DNA of 64,000 nt from contig CM048842.1 of the NCBI GenBank assembly GCA_026545765.1, positions 71,661,871 to 71,725,870 of the forward strand, in the 5' to 3' direction. Positions 1 through 10,713 of this stretch are shown piece by piece (the first letter of the stretch is position 1; each line of letters starts with the position of its first letter). Origin of the DNA: Plantago major. Taxonomy: Eukaryota > Streptophyta > Magnoliopsida > Lamiales > Plantaginaceae. The notes beneath the pieces are model-generated. The model was not told the origin of the DNA. It saw only the letters and a list, made by a program, of their open reading frames with translations, and did not search any database. The position numbers were made by a program, and so were the translations under genes.

Positions 1-893
1 CGGATAAAATTATCCGTCGCTACAGAGCGTTGACCAAAATTAAAAAAAAAAAAAAAAAAAATTTTAGCGACGGATAGATTTATCCGTCGCTACAAGGCCG
101 GAAAAAAAAAAAAAAAATTAGCGACGGATAGATCTAGATCTATCCGTCGCTAAAAACCTAAAAAAAATATAATATATCTCCTCCACCACCTCCTTTTCTC
201 CACTACTTCTCCTCGCCTCCGCCTCCCACCACCTTTCTCCTCCCACCACCACCACCTTTCTCCTCCCACCACCACCATCCTCCACCACCACCATCTCCTC
301 CACCACCTCCTTTCCTCCACCACCATCTCACCACCACCACCACCACCTCTCTCCTCCCACCACCACCACCATCCTCCACCACCACCATCTCCTCCACCAC
401 CTCCTTTCCTCCACCATCCTCCTCCACCACCATCTCCACCACCACCACCTCTCTACTCCCACCACCACCGCACCACCACCCTGCCACCACCACCATCTCC
501 TCCACCACCACCACCTTGCCACCACCACCATCTCCTCCACCACCACCAACACCCGTCCACCACCACCACCTCCCACCACCACCGCACCACTGCCACCACC
601 ACCACCACACCTGCAGGATTAATCCGTGATCTGAATATAAAAATTGTATCTGATTTTTAAAAAAAAAAAAATGGGGCTGACGGATAGATCTATCCGCCCC
701 CATAATCATTTTTTTTTTAAAAAAAAAAAGGTCAATCCGTCGTCCAATCCGTCGCGAATTGGACGACGGATTTTTATCCGTCGCCACAGCTCCAGGGTAT
801 CCGTCGCCCGATCCGTCGCCAGAGCTGGGGCGACGGATAGCTGGGCTGTACCGACGGATCTATCCGTCGCTACAGCCCAGATTTTTTGTAGTG
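1..893. mobile_element. CACTA transposon, one terminus (element 1, runs off left edge)
   Basis: The stretch ends in TTTTTTGTAGTG at 893, the complement of the CACTACAA terminus shared by the two complete CACTA elements in this window. Both flanks of the interval (1-160 and 660-880) carry dense direct and inverted copies of TATCCGTCGC/GCGACGGATA, the subterminal repeats of this family. The element lies inside the coding region of a MULE transposase that resumes at 894. The other end and the target duplication are outside the window; the 3 bases to the right are AAA. No transposase coding is visible in this part. Confidence 0.85.
180..615. repeat. CCACCA-rich low-complexity tract inside CACTA element 1
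   Basis: About 430 bp of CCACCACCACC interspersed with ATCTCCT, CTTTCCT and TCCTCC blocks. It is almost free of G on the plus strand. It gives long artefactual open frames (Gly/Val/Trp-rich on minus), which I do not regard as genes. It lies between the subterminal repeat blocks of element 1 and has no counterpart in the other two CACTA copies. Confidence 0.8.
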
Positions 894-2693
894 AAATATC
901 CCTCTGGATGGAAATTTCATCCCAACTTTCATCTCAAAAAGTCTCATATCTGGATAATTACTCTCCTTCCACTCTTCATATTCATTTAATTGCTCCTCTT
1001 CATCATCAAATACACACTGGTTTTCCAACTCCTCATCACTCCCAGATTCATCATCACTAAAAAAAACCCATTATCTTTCCCGCATATGCACTCGCTGGCC
1101 TGGCAGGAGATGATGTTTGGCCGTATGTGGAATTTGATGGATGTTTTTCATGGTCATGAGTATCTACAGTCTCACCAAAACCTGGACAAACATTGATAAA
1201 TGGGTAAGATTAGTAAGGTATTTATAGATATAATACAAATAAATAACTCTAAATAAAATTAAATTGTACCAGTTCTATATGCTTCATTTCTCATCCTCCT
1301 TTGCTCTCTCAAAATTTTCTTTTCAAGCTGCTCCTTCTTCTTCTTTAGCTTATATCTTCTAAAAGCACTGATCTCATGATCATCATCCCTATGTGCAAAT
1401 ATATCATCATCTTCTGGTGCTTCAAACCCATCGGCCTGGAAATCATCGGTGTCAGACACCACATCAGCAATTACAGGTTCAGCAGTTCCCATGGCATTCT
1501 CAACATTGCTCTGAAAAAAGTTACATTAAAAGAAAAAATATTATGCATAAATATATTTCATAACTAAAAGTACAGGAAAAAAATGTAATCAATTAATGTG
1601 AAATAGCTTACATCATGTGGTTCTTCCTCACTTTCCATATTTGCTTCATCTTCATCTTCAAGAGGTTCATTTGCTTCTTCCTTATTTTTAGTACAGTTCA
1701 TGTAATCCTCTGTCCAATCTTCCACCCTTCCTTCATCTGATGGAGTATCATCATCAATATTATGGTAAGGTACCTCATCATTCTCCGGTCCTGTGGTATA
1801 ATTTTCTGGTAACTCATTCGCAGTCCTCTTATTTGCATCACTCTCCACTATTTTAACATTGGGTGTTGGTGGATCAAAAATCTGGCCACTAGGAGTGCAA
1901 GAAATTATATGTTTGTTAGGATCCTCAATCCATACAGTGAGCACACTCTTCCCCCTATGACGCCTCACCATCTCTAGAACTGTTTTATCATCCGTCACTT
2001 TGGTTAAAAAGGTTGGAAACTCTTCATCAGGTTGGAGATAGTAAACATCTAGAACTTCTGGTGGCTTGATGTTTGTGGATTTCTCATACCAACTATAAAA
2101 ATCCCAATAACAAACCTCATCTAATTGAACATCACAAAATATATTCCTTGTTCCTCCCAAGTACTGCAGAGTGGGGATGTAGTGTATCTTGCCTCCAACA
2201 AAAATGACCACGATAATCTTCTCAAATACATCTTCACGGACCTGTTAACCATCCAAAGATATAGGTCATAAAACATATCCATATTACTTCCCCGACTCAG
2301 GTGGAATCTTCTAAAAATTATTTTACATGGTTTAGAATTGATTTATAGTCAAAAGAAAAATAAAAGTGAACAAAAATCAAATGGGGAGCTTGAACCGAGA
2401 CAGAGTAAGTATAAATTTAACACAACTTTGTTACTAGCTATAGATGAAGCTCATAAGTCACACTTGGCAACACCATTAACTTAATCAGAAGCTTATACCA
2501 ACATATATTAACTAGTCATTTAACAATTCTATTTTTCAACATGTGAATCACTTTACACTCATTATTGTACATAGACACTTGCACGTAAACAAGATTATGC
2601 TTCTAATTTATGTAAAACCTAGAGAATCAACAAGATTTGCTTCTAATGTTAAAAAGAGGTCATTACCTTGCAAATATAATCGGTGCTAGCCAT
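894..2693 (-). pseudogene. MuDR-type (MULE) transposase, N-terminal half, cut by a CACTA element
   Basis: Four exons can be read on minus: 2693-2667 (MASTDYICK), 2241-1612, 1510-1270 and 1181-894, each with GT/AG borders in compatible phase. Exon 2 starts VREDVFEKIIVVIFVGG and resembles the PB1-like N-terminal region common in plant MULE transposases. Exons 2-4 are strongly acidic. Exon 4 reaches FEMKVGMKFPSR, the start of the MuDR DNA-binding region, and then stops at the CACTA terminus (893), so the catalytic domain is lost or displaced. A run of 8 A (1059-1066 plus) shifts the frame in exon 4; 7 would keep it open. The likely 5' TIR of the same MULE is at about 9480-9590, beyond CACTA element 2. 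Family assignment is from domain memory. Confidence 0.7.
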
Positions 2694-2757
2694 TTCGAAT
2701 CACAACTCTTAGTACCAATTTGCCGCCTATTTGTCACCTCTACAGCTACCACTACAA

Positions 2758-3090
2758 GAAATCCGCCGTTTAGCGACGGACATTAGCGGCGGATAGATTC
2801 CGTCGCTATTTAGCGACGAATCGCTAATTTTAGCGACGGAATGGAGACGAATTGAGCGAATTCGCTCAATCCGTCGCTAATTTAGCGACGGATGTTTTTC
2901 CGTCGCTAAATAGCGACGGATTTATTTATCCGTCGCTATTTAGGGACGGATATTAAATCCGTCCCTAAATAAGTTGACCAGCTTACAAAATAAAAAAAAA
3001 TTAAAAAAAGGTAACTAGCGACGGATCGCGTTCCGTCGCTAGTTAGAGACGGATTTTAGCGACGGATAGCGATCCGTCGCTAAAACCTTG
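2758..3090. repeat. Left subterminal repeat array of CACTA element 2
   Basis: Many direct and inverted copies of TAGCGACGGA / TCCGTCGCTA, often paired as short palindromes. In En/Spm such arrays bind the element's own TNPA-like protein; that role here is inferred from the family. The array shows near-identity to the arrays at 8945-9290, 36320-36570, 39617-39950 and 1-890. Confidence 0.9.
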
Positions 3091-3856
3091 ATACCATCGG
3101 GCAGTAGCCCTTTCTTCCCCATTTTTCTTCCTTCTTCCTTCTTCCTTCGCCATTTCCAATTTTCCGACCAAATCTCGACCGTTCCGGCCAATTTTGGAGT
3201 CTTCTCGAAGCTCGTGGGACAAGGAGCTCGTGTGGTCAACCAATTTCATCTTTTCACCAGCTAAATCGAAGGTATTTTGGCTAAAACCTTAACTTTGTCA
3301 AATTTGGGAATTTTGTTAATTTTGACTAATTTGAGCAATTGAACGTTTATTGTAAGTATGTAGTAGTTAGTTTAGCTTATATTACGTAGTGTGTTAACTT
3401 TGAGATGTTCAATTGATGTATTGATTGTGAATTTGAATTTTTAGTATAATGTTAGAATGTTTGGAAGTATGTAGGGTTGTTAATTTGATATTTTCGTATA
3501 TGTAGTAGGATTAGAAAGATTTAGTTTAGTGTTTTGGAACCCTTACTTGTTGACAAATTTGGGAATTTTGATAATTTCGACTAATTAGATCAATTGTATG
3601 TTTATGGGAGATATAGTATACTAGCTAGTTAACTTTGTGCAATTGATATATTGATTGTGAATTTGTATTACTAATTATTATAATGTTAGGATGTTTGTAA
3701 TTAAGTACGTAGTAATTTTGATTCGATAAATTCGTATATATACACTAGATTATGAAGATTTAATTAAGTGTTTTGAGACTATTTGGTGATTATATTAACG
3801 TAAAATGCATGTTATAAATCTAATAATTGTAGACGTGTCAGGCTAATCATATAATT
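3091..3856 (+). other. Transcribed leader and intron region of CACTA element 2
   Basis: AT-rich, no coding signal. A CTTCCTTCTTCC tract near 3125 and the ensuing 5' leader are shared with CACTA element 3 (36,595-37,290). It contains two diverged copies of an approximately 280-bp unit (around 3300 and around 3560, each with TTGGGAATTTTG and an ATTGATTGTGAATTTG motif). Confidence 0.5.
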
Positions 3857-6800
3857 ATGAATCCCGATCGTTCATGGATGTACCGTCGCATAGTGAATGG
3901 CAGAATTCAGTCTAGTTTTGTGGAAGGGGTTGAATCCTTCATCACTTTTGCGCTTACACAAACTACTTGTTTGAGTGGGGGGAAGATGAAGTGCCCTTGC
4001 AATGCGAACAAATGTAGGAATAAACAATTTTTGCCTCCTGAAATGGTAGTGGAGCACTTGAAACGTAAGGGGTTCGTGTCTCAGTATGAGGTATGGTGTT
4101 ATCATGGTGAGACACGAGCACCGTTCATGGATTATGAGCATCTCTCAAAGCGTAAAAGGAAGGAGAAAAATGTGATCGGAAGTACTCAAAACACGTCTAC
4201 ATCTGATGCTAATTATGATCATGAACGGATGGAGCAAATGGTGTATGATGTTGCGGGTCCAGAGTTCATGGACACCGATGTAGGGGGTGTGGAGGAGCCT
4301 CCGAATCCTGCGGATCAGGTGTTCTTTGACTTGCTGGAATCAGCAAAGAAGCCGATTTATCAGGGATGTAGGCTGAGCGAGTTGTCTTTGTTGGCTCGGC
4401 TAATGAGTTGTAAGGCTAATGGCCAGCAATCTGAAGCGAGCTTCAATGAATGGGTACAATTAATGTCAGATCTTTGTGAAGAAAATCTAGTTCCACCAAC
4501 TTTACCAAGCGAAGAAAAAGATGCGGGGGATGGGGTTGCCCATGGAAACCATATATTGTTGTGAGGATATGTGTATGATCTATTGGGGGGAGGATACAAA
4601 TCTACTGAAGTGCAAGTTATGTGGTAAGGACCGGTACAAGCGTTACAAGGAGGGGTCGAAAGAAACGTCAGAAGAAAAATCTACCACATAAGAAAATGTG
4701 GTATTTTCCTCTAGCAGCTCGTTTGAAGAGGTTGTACGCTTGAAGTGCTTGTGCCGATAAAATGCGGTGGCACAATGAGCGAGTAATCCCGGAAGAGGGT
4801 AGAATGGAGCATCCATCAGACTCACCCGCATGGAAACAGTTCGATAAGACCTACCGGAGTTTGCAATGAGCCTAGAAATGTACGCTTGGGGCTTTATGCG
4901 GATGGTTTTAACCCATTTGAAATGACCGAAGTACTCTTGTTGGCGATCATCTTGACATCAGACTGCCCCGGTGAGTGCATGAAGGAACCATTCATGTTCT
5001 TGACTGTGTTGGTGCCCGGGCCAGATGATCCGTCACAGAAGCTGGATGTGTTCTTGCATTTCTAATCAAGGAGCTGATTGAGTTGTGGAAAAATGGTATC
5101 CGCATATGATGTCAAAGAAGAAGAACTTTACATTGAGAGCAGACATTCATGGACCGTGAGTGATTTTCTGCGTACTCCATGCTATCGGAAGGAAAACCGG
5201 GCTTTAATGCATGTCCACATTGTATGGAAGACACTGATGCATTTAGACTGAAGGAGAGCGGAAAGGAATGTTGGTTTGACTGTCATCGTAGATTTCTACC
5301 AAAGGACCATACATTCAGGAAGAACAAGACTCAATTCTTGAAAAATAAAGTAGTGAACAAAGGCGCCCCGAGACAACTTACTGGTGCAGAAATACTTGCG
5401 GAGATAGATAGGTTGGGTCTTATGAAAGTGACTGAAGTTGGGTCGGATAAGCATAACGAGAAAATTAGCAAAAATTGTGGATGGAAGAAGAGAAGCATCT
5501 TCTGGGACTTGCCTTATTGGAGCAGTCTTCTTATAAATCACAACTTGGATTTCATGCACATTGAGAAAAACGTGTTCGAGAACTTATTCAACACGATTTG
5601 CAACATTACCGGAAAAACAAAGGACACCCCTAAATCTAGAGTCGAGGTGGATACATTGTGTAAAAGGCCCGAGTTGACAAAGCAGAATGATAAGGGGCAG
5701 TGGCCCAAGGCATGCTACACAATTGACACTGAATCTAGGAACAAACTATTTGATTGGGTGAGGGGATTGAAGTTCCCCGATAATTACGCCTCAAAGTTGG
5801 GGCGGTGTGTGGATGTGAAGAGGACAAAGATGTACGGGATGAAGAGCCACGATTGTCATGTGTTCATGGAGAGGCTTCTCCCTGTTGCATTTCGAGAAAT
5901 GCTACCTAAACCTGTATGGATTGCGATCACCGAGCTGAGCTTATTTTTCAAGAATTTATGCTCAAGGGTGCTTGACGATGTAGTGTTAGCAAATCTTGAA
6001 AGCAACATACCATTGATTCTATGAAAGCTCGAGCGTATCTTTCCTCCGAGCTTATTTGATTCTATGGAGCACTTGCCGGTTCACCTCCCACATGAAGCGA
6101 GGCTTGCTGGACCGGTTCAGTATCGATGGATGTATCCATTCGAGAGGTGTGTAATCAAGGCAATCATTTACTTATAAAGTCTGAATTTTCCCAAGTTACA
6201 TTGTGTTACATCAACATATATGCATTACAGGTACTTGGGGAAATTGAAGAGGTATGTCAACAACAAAGGCAAGCATGAGGGATCGATGGCCAATGCCTAC
6301 GTGCGAGAGGAAGCTTCAATCTTCTGCTCCTATTACTTTGGGGACCATGTCCCGACGAAGGCATCTAGGCCGTCCAGAAACGCAGACACATTCAAAGTTC
6401 AAGAGGATGATGACGTTTCCATTTCAATTTTTAGGGTCTCCGGGAGACCTATTGGAGAAGAAAAGACAGAATGGCTGACGGATAAGGAGTCAAGGCGACC
6501 ATATTATGTCCTCTCGAACTGTGCTGAAGTTGACAAATTTATGGAGATTTATGCTCGGTGAGTAGCTTTCTTACGCTAACACATGGATTTTAACTTCTAA
6601 CTACTATATATATCTAATCATGTAATCGTGTCCACAGCCTTTTCAGAGAGAAGAATCCAACAATGGCAGATGACGTAATTAATGAAGAACTGCTTCAACA
6701 AAAGTTGGAAACAGAATTTGCAGATTGGTTCAAGGAGTACATACGAAATCCTGTCAACAAAGTCACATGTCCTTACTTAGAATCTCTAGCAGAGGGACTA

Positions 6801-6895
6801 AACAGAAAGGTCTCCACATTCTCATCTTACATAGTAAATGGCCTTAGGTTTCAAACAATTGAGTCTAACACACGGCTTCTGCTCCTGGTGACTAC
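3857..6895 (+). pseudogene. Tnp2/TNPD-type CACTA transposase, decayed
   Basis: Readable pieces in family order: MNPDRSWMYRR (3857) opens a transposase-associated domain with a Cys-rich CPCNANKCRNK motif. Further on come MIYWGEDTNLLKCKLCGK (about 4575), YFPLAARLKRLYA (about 4690) and NVRLGLYADGFNPFE (about 4877). The large open block 5179-6024 holds CPHCMEDTDAF, WFDCHRRFLP and HNLDFMHIEKNVFENL. After an intron, the exon 6231-6560 begins RYLGKLKRYVNNK (DUF4218 region) and another starts about 6640. The frame is broken several times between 4564 and 5178, with roughly 30 codons missing near 4560, plus a stop at 6024. About 6880 the text passes into the second gene, implying loss of the C-terminus. 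Not expected to make active protein. Confidence 0.85.
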
Positions 6896-8748
6896 CCCTC
6901 TGACGGGTGTCCGTACTTGACGTTGACGGACGGTGCTACATTTCAGGGGAAATCGGTGTTGTTCCCCAATGGCAGGAACAAGTAAGTATTATGGAGTTGT
7001 AGAACATACACTTAAGATAAATATATGTTACATGATTTTACTAATGAATATTTGTTTCTTGTTTGTCTCATTGATAACAGGTTTTGGCCTCCGGATGCCT
7101 CGGACAAACTAGGCAAAATCTTGAGGAGGCGGAGATCTTGGACAGGAGGCGAAGTGGTCAAACGTCCGGACGGATGAAGCACTTTTACTTGACGATTTAG
7201 TAAGCTTAAATGTTACAATTAATGCTTTATTTGTTTTTTTAATCATTGTGTTAATGTGTGTGGTATGTTAGCCACTATATCTGTGAGTGGTATGTTAGCC
7301 ACTAAGCTTGTTTTGATGTGTTAGTCACCATTTATGAACTTGTTGTGTCGTTTGAGTGGTATGTTAGCCACTGAACTTGGGTGATATGTTAGTCACCATT
7401 GTGTTAGTCAATTTTAGGACAATTTGAGTGGTATGTTAGCCACTAAGCTTGTTTTGATGTGTTAGTCACCATTTATGAACTTGTTGTGTCGTTTGAGTGG
7501 TATGTTAGCCACTGAACTTGGGTGATATGTTAGTCACCATTGTGTTTGTCAATTTTAGGACAATTTGAGTGGTATGTTAGCCACTAAGCTTGTTTTGATG
7601 TGTTAGTCACCATTTATGAACTTGTTGTGTCGTTTGAGTGGTATGTTAGCCACTGAACTTGGGTGATATGTTAATCACCATTGTGTTAGTCAATTTTAGG
7701 ACAATTTGAGTGGTATGTTAGCTTCGAGCTTGTTTTGATGTAGGACTACTACATTTCAGTTTCATTTTAGTGTTATATTTAAATTGTTATCTTTCTTTAT
7801 ACTTGTGTAATTTTTACTTTGAATGGAATTGTTGTAGAAGGACTATTTCATTCCCAATGCGCTGGTGTCCCAGTTGTACTCCGTTTTCGAGACTTTAGGG
7901 TCCGACATCTACAGGAAAATGGTCTACAAAATGAAGGAGACACGCAGACAGCCAACTTGGGTGGGGGATGACGAGTGGGACATGTGGTTGGTCTTGGAAT
8001 GATCCTTCGCCCGTGATCAAGCGTCTGAAACAGTAAAATCGTTTGTCGAGCATGATGATGGCACGCAGACATCACTATGGGTCGCGAGCTATTGTTACGA
8101 GATCACGTGATGGAGGTTAGTAAATATGTTGTTTATGACTTGAATATGATACATACGCTTTTAGCTTTCATTTCAATCAACTAACTACTTGTTTGCACAT
8201 ATGTTTTTTTAGGCCAATAAAGGACAGCCGAAGAGTGCTCTATACCACTTCAAGAAGGCTAAGCTGAAGAATGGCATCTGGACTGACGTGAGGGCCGAAC
8301 GTATTGCGGTACGTTTCTTTCTTAAGGTTAATTACATGTGTATTTGAGTATTTTAATTAAAGTGATTCCTAAAATTACATCTCATTTCGTATGCAACCAA
8401 CAATTGCAGAGTGAGGTCGAGAGGAGGATGGACGAGAGGATGATCGCGGTCATGAGTCACAATTGAAGAGCAAGACCAGATCTTCTTCGAGGTCAACCCA
8501 TGGATGACAAGGGTCGAATGTATGGATTGGGAAGTTTAGGCCCTTCCATGAATTCTGGTAGCTTCTCAGTGTCCCAGGGATCAGGATCGCGATCTAACCT
8601 CTACACGCAGCAGCAGGTTAACGAGATGATGACTCCTCTCCAAGTGCTTGAGGAACAGGCTCGTATGGCCAAGCGAATGGACGAGTTGACCCAGATGTTC
8701 AGTAGCTCTTCCCAGTCTCACCCACCGCCTCCTCCCGATTATCCTTAG
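6896..8748 (+). pseudogene. Second CACTA gene (Transposase_24 / Ptta-En-Spm type)
   Basis: Exon-like blocks at about 6896-6980 (SDGCPYLTLTDGA, VLFPNGRNK), 7081-7200, 7841-8110, 8213-8310 and 8410-8748. The last block ends in an open frame (8500-8748) with MYGLGSLGP, a predicted helical QEQARMAKRMDELTQMF-like stretch and a Pro-rich tail. The same exon order appears in CACTA element 3, where the frame is cleaner. In En/Spm this position encodes the DNA-binding protein that recognises subterminal repeats. Some blocks no longer share one frame, so this copy looks damaged. The intron between the second and third blocks contains the minisatellite at 7284-7735. Confidence 0.65.
7260..7735 (+). repeat. 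Intronic minisatellite, 142-bp dimer units
   Basis: GAGTGGTATGTTAGCCACTAAGC recurs at 7284, 7425 and 7567, a period of 141-142 bp. Each unit holds two related halves, one with GTATGTTAGCCAC and one with ATATGTTAGTCACC. The basic half is about 71 bp, exactly the monomer period in CACTA element 3 (37,981-38,392), so this array is a higher-order version of the same repeat. Confidence 0.85.
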
Positions 8749-8943
8749 TTACATCAAACTTGTTATGGATAATTTGACACTATTTCACCTTCTAATTCTT
8801 GTTTCGGATTATTTGTAGATAATTTATATAGTTTCGGATATATTAATGCAATTTAATTGTTTCGGGTATATTATCTATGACTATATTATGTGAAAAAACA
8901 GGTGAAAAAGAAATATTTTTAAAAAAAAAATTTCAAAACAGTA

Positions 8944-9297
8944 GATTTAGCGACGGAATTATGTCCGTCGCTAAAACATATAAATTCCGTCGCTAAATAC
9001 CAATCGAAATAAGCCGGATTAGTTCGTGAATTTAGCGACGGAATTATTTCCGTCGCTAAACCCCGTCTCTAATTAGAGACGGATACAGAATCCGTCGCCA
9101 ATGCGGATGAACTGGTCAACGGATTAACCGTCGCCAGTGCGTCGTTATTTAGCGACGGATCCCTTATCCGTCGCTAAAAAACATTGCGACGCATTGTTTG
9201 GGGACGGGGTTTTATCCGTCGCTAAGGATTTAGCGACGGATCGGTTCAGTTTTAGCGACGGATAATTCCGTCGCTAAAACTGGTTTTTTTTGTAGTG
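8944..9297. repeat. Right subterminal repeat array of CACTA element 2
   Basis: Tandem and inverted TTTAGCGACGGAATTA-type units up to the GTAGTG terminus. Same motif as the left array. Confidence 0.9.
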
Positions 9298-9479
9298 TAC
9301 TCTGTTCAATCGTGTTTGAGCAGCCAATTTCTCCTTTCTATTTGGGTTAGGGTTATAGGGTAGATGAATGGTAAAAATTGGGGTGAACAGTAAATAAAAA
9401 TATATATGTGAGGGGTAATTTAGTAATATTAACTGTTAGCTGACGCCGTTAACGGACCATAGACGGAATTCGGAGTGAG
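9298..9479. other. MULE 5' flank separated from its gene by CACTA element 2
   Basis: This continues the sequence upstream of the MULE start codon (2694-2749) after the TAC target duplication. AT-rich, ending in a GTTAACGGACC segment next to the TIR. No gene seen. Confidence 0.5.
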
Positions 9480-9590
9480 GGTGCGTGAGGAGCATTTTAA
9501 ATAACTCGAGGGGGTTTGGTACTATTTCGTGAACTCGAGGGGGTTTTACGCACATTTTTAATAACTCAGGGGGTAATATGCATTTAACTC
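9480..9590. repeat. MULE terminal inverted repeat (one end)
   Basis: The sequence ends GCATTTAACTC at 9590 and contains alternating AACTCGAGGGGG and CGCACATTTTTAATAACTC units. The same end structure bounds the complete small MULE at 54,931-55,817. It is therefore a candidate 5' TIR of the MULE whose transposase lies at 894-2693. The matching TIR would lie left of the window, so the 9-10 bp target duplication (CAATTATAAT on this side) cannot be confirmed. Confidence 0.6.
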
Positions 9591-9600
9591 CAATTATAAT

Positions 9601-10584
9601 GGAGCTATAATTGTGTGACAAACACTCACGTAATGACAAAACTATTTGAGGATATTTATGGTATTTGGTATGAAAATATGGACCCCAATACACATAAACC
9701 AATCACCAAAACCACTTTTACGAGTGTGTTTTGGCTATCCGAAATACACCTACAAAATGTGTTACCAATCACCCGATTTTGCAGTCAAACTGCATTTCAT
9801 AACACACAAATGCATCCGGGCTTTACAAATGCTCTTTGACCAAGCTCAAGTGCACTTCAGAACCAATCAGGCCCTTAGTTTATATAAGGAATAATCCTAG
9901 TTTTACTACTATCAATCTATTCTATATTTCTATCTGTTTATTTAATTGACAATTAATTTATTTAACATATATACATTTTTTGTTATGTGAACAATATGAC
10001 GGGTGGGTTGCGGTTGGCACCCAACCAACCCACCACCCACCACCCACCCACCAATTGGCGGGTTATAAAAAATTTAACCGTGTAAATTTTTATAAAAAAA
10101 AAAATTCGGCAAGTGCGGTGAGATGCGGGCGGTTTGTGCGGACGGGTCGGTCGGGTGGCTTGTTTGCACAGCCGTACACCCAAGTTTGGCTTTATAAAAG
10201 CATCAAAATCTATATTTATTACACCTTGGTCGGGATGCAACCAAAAAATATCAACATTAAAAAATATCATTGTTGTTGTACAAACAAGCATGAAACATAT
10301 ACTATTAGTCCATAGGTCAAATGAAATATGTAATTATTGGCGTTATTGTCTACGAATTGATAAATTAGCTTGGTGTGATTGTATCTGCAATAATCCGGGG
10401 GGGGGGGGGGGATTTAGCTATTGTTAGTATGTTAGGAAATATCTTTGCTATTTATTCAAACAAGCATGAACGTATGATTGTCTGTTCGTCCATAGGTCAA
10501 ACCCGATGTGTAATTATTGGCCTTATTGCCTACGAATTGGAAAAAAAGGTAAAAATAAAAGCGGAAATAGAATACCAAAAAGGT
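9601..10584. other. Intergenic, with MITE end and a local duplication
   Basis: No gene. AACCAATCAGGCCC at about 9864-9877 matches the TIR of the element at 32,042-32,795, so 9601-9877 is probably a relic of the same family. A segment of about 110 bp (10,246-10,357) is repeated in diverged form at 10,428-10,541; both contain CAAACAAGCATGAA, GTCCATAGGTCAAA and CTACGAATTG. A run of 14 G lies near 10,397. Confidence 0.45.
10577..10581 (-). terminator. Pol III T-run terminator of tRNA-Ala
   Basis: Five T on the minus strand, 3 nt after the tRNA 3' end; typical RNA polymerase III stop. Confidence 0.75.
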
Positions 10585-10657
10585 TGGAGGTGCGGGGAAT
10601 CGAACCCCGTGCCTCTCGCATGCGAAGCGAGCGCTCTACCATATGAGCTACACCCCC
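10585..10657 (-). tRNA. tRNA-Ala (anticodon CGC)
   Basis: A 73-nt cloverleaf reads on minus. The acceptor stem is GGGGGTG with CACCTCC and discriminator A. The D-arm is GCTCATATGGTAGAGC, the anticodon arm CTCGC-TTCGCAT-GCGAG, and the T-arm GGGG-TTCGATT-CCCC. Loop positions 34-36 are CGC, reading GCG (Ala). The G3:U70 pair, the main alanine identity element, is present. There is no intron, and CCA is not encoded, as expected for a nuclear tRNA gene. The internal B box GGTTCGATTCC is intact and a T5 terminator follows. Confidence 0.96.
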
Positions 10658-10671
10658 TTTATATATTGTTG

Positions 10672-10672
<1 letters not shown>

Positions 10673-10707
<35 letters not shown>
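10673..10707. repeat. (AT)n microsatellite
   Basis: An uninterrupted AT dinucleotide run of about 35 bp, just upstream of the tRNA gene on its transcribed strand. Confidence 0.95.

Positions 10708-10713
<6 letters not shown>

Larger units (their letters stand above)
2750..9297 (+). mobile_element. Complete CACTA (En/Spm-like) transposon, element 2
   Basis: It starts CACTACAAGAAA at 2750 and ends TTTTTTTTGTAGTG at 9297. The 3 bases on both sides are TAC, the 3-bp target duplication expected for CACTA. Subterminal arrays of GCGACGGA repeats fill about 2760-3090 and 8945-9290. Inside, on plus, are a decayed Tnp2-type transposase (3857-6895) and a second gene of the Ptta/En/Spm (Transposase_24) type (6896-8748). 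At 6548 bp it is longer than the deletion derivative at 36.3 kb and shares its leader, second gene and minisatellite. It sits 57 bp upstream of the ATG of the MULE transposase gene. Confidence 0.95.

Noticed and set aside
203-787. Long minus-strand frames rich in Gly, Val and Trp
   Set aside because: They are the shadow of a CCACCA low-complexity tract within CACTA element 1; no family, no start context.
9980-10315. ORFs on both strands around a CCACCACCCA tract
   Set aside because: Simple sequence and overlapping opposite frames, no family signal.
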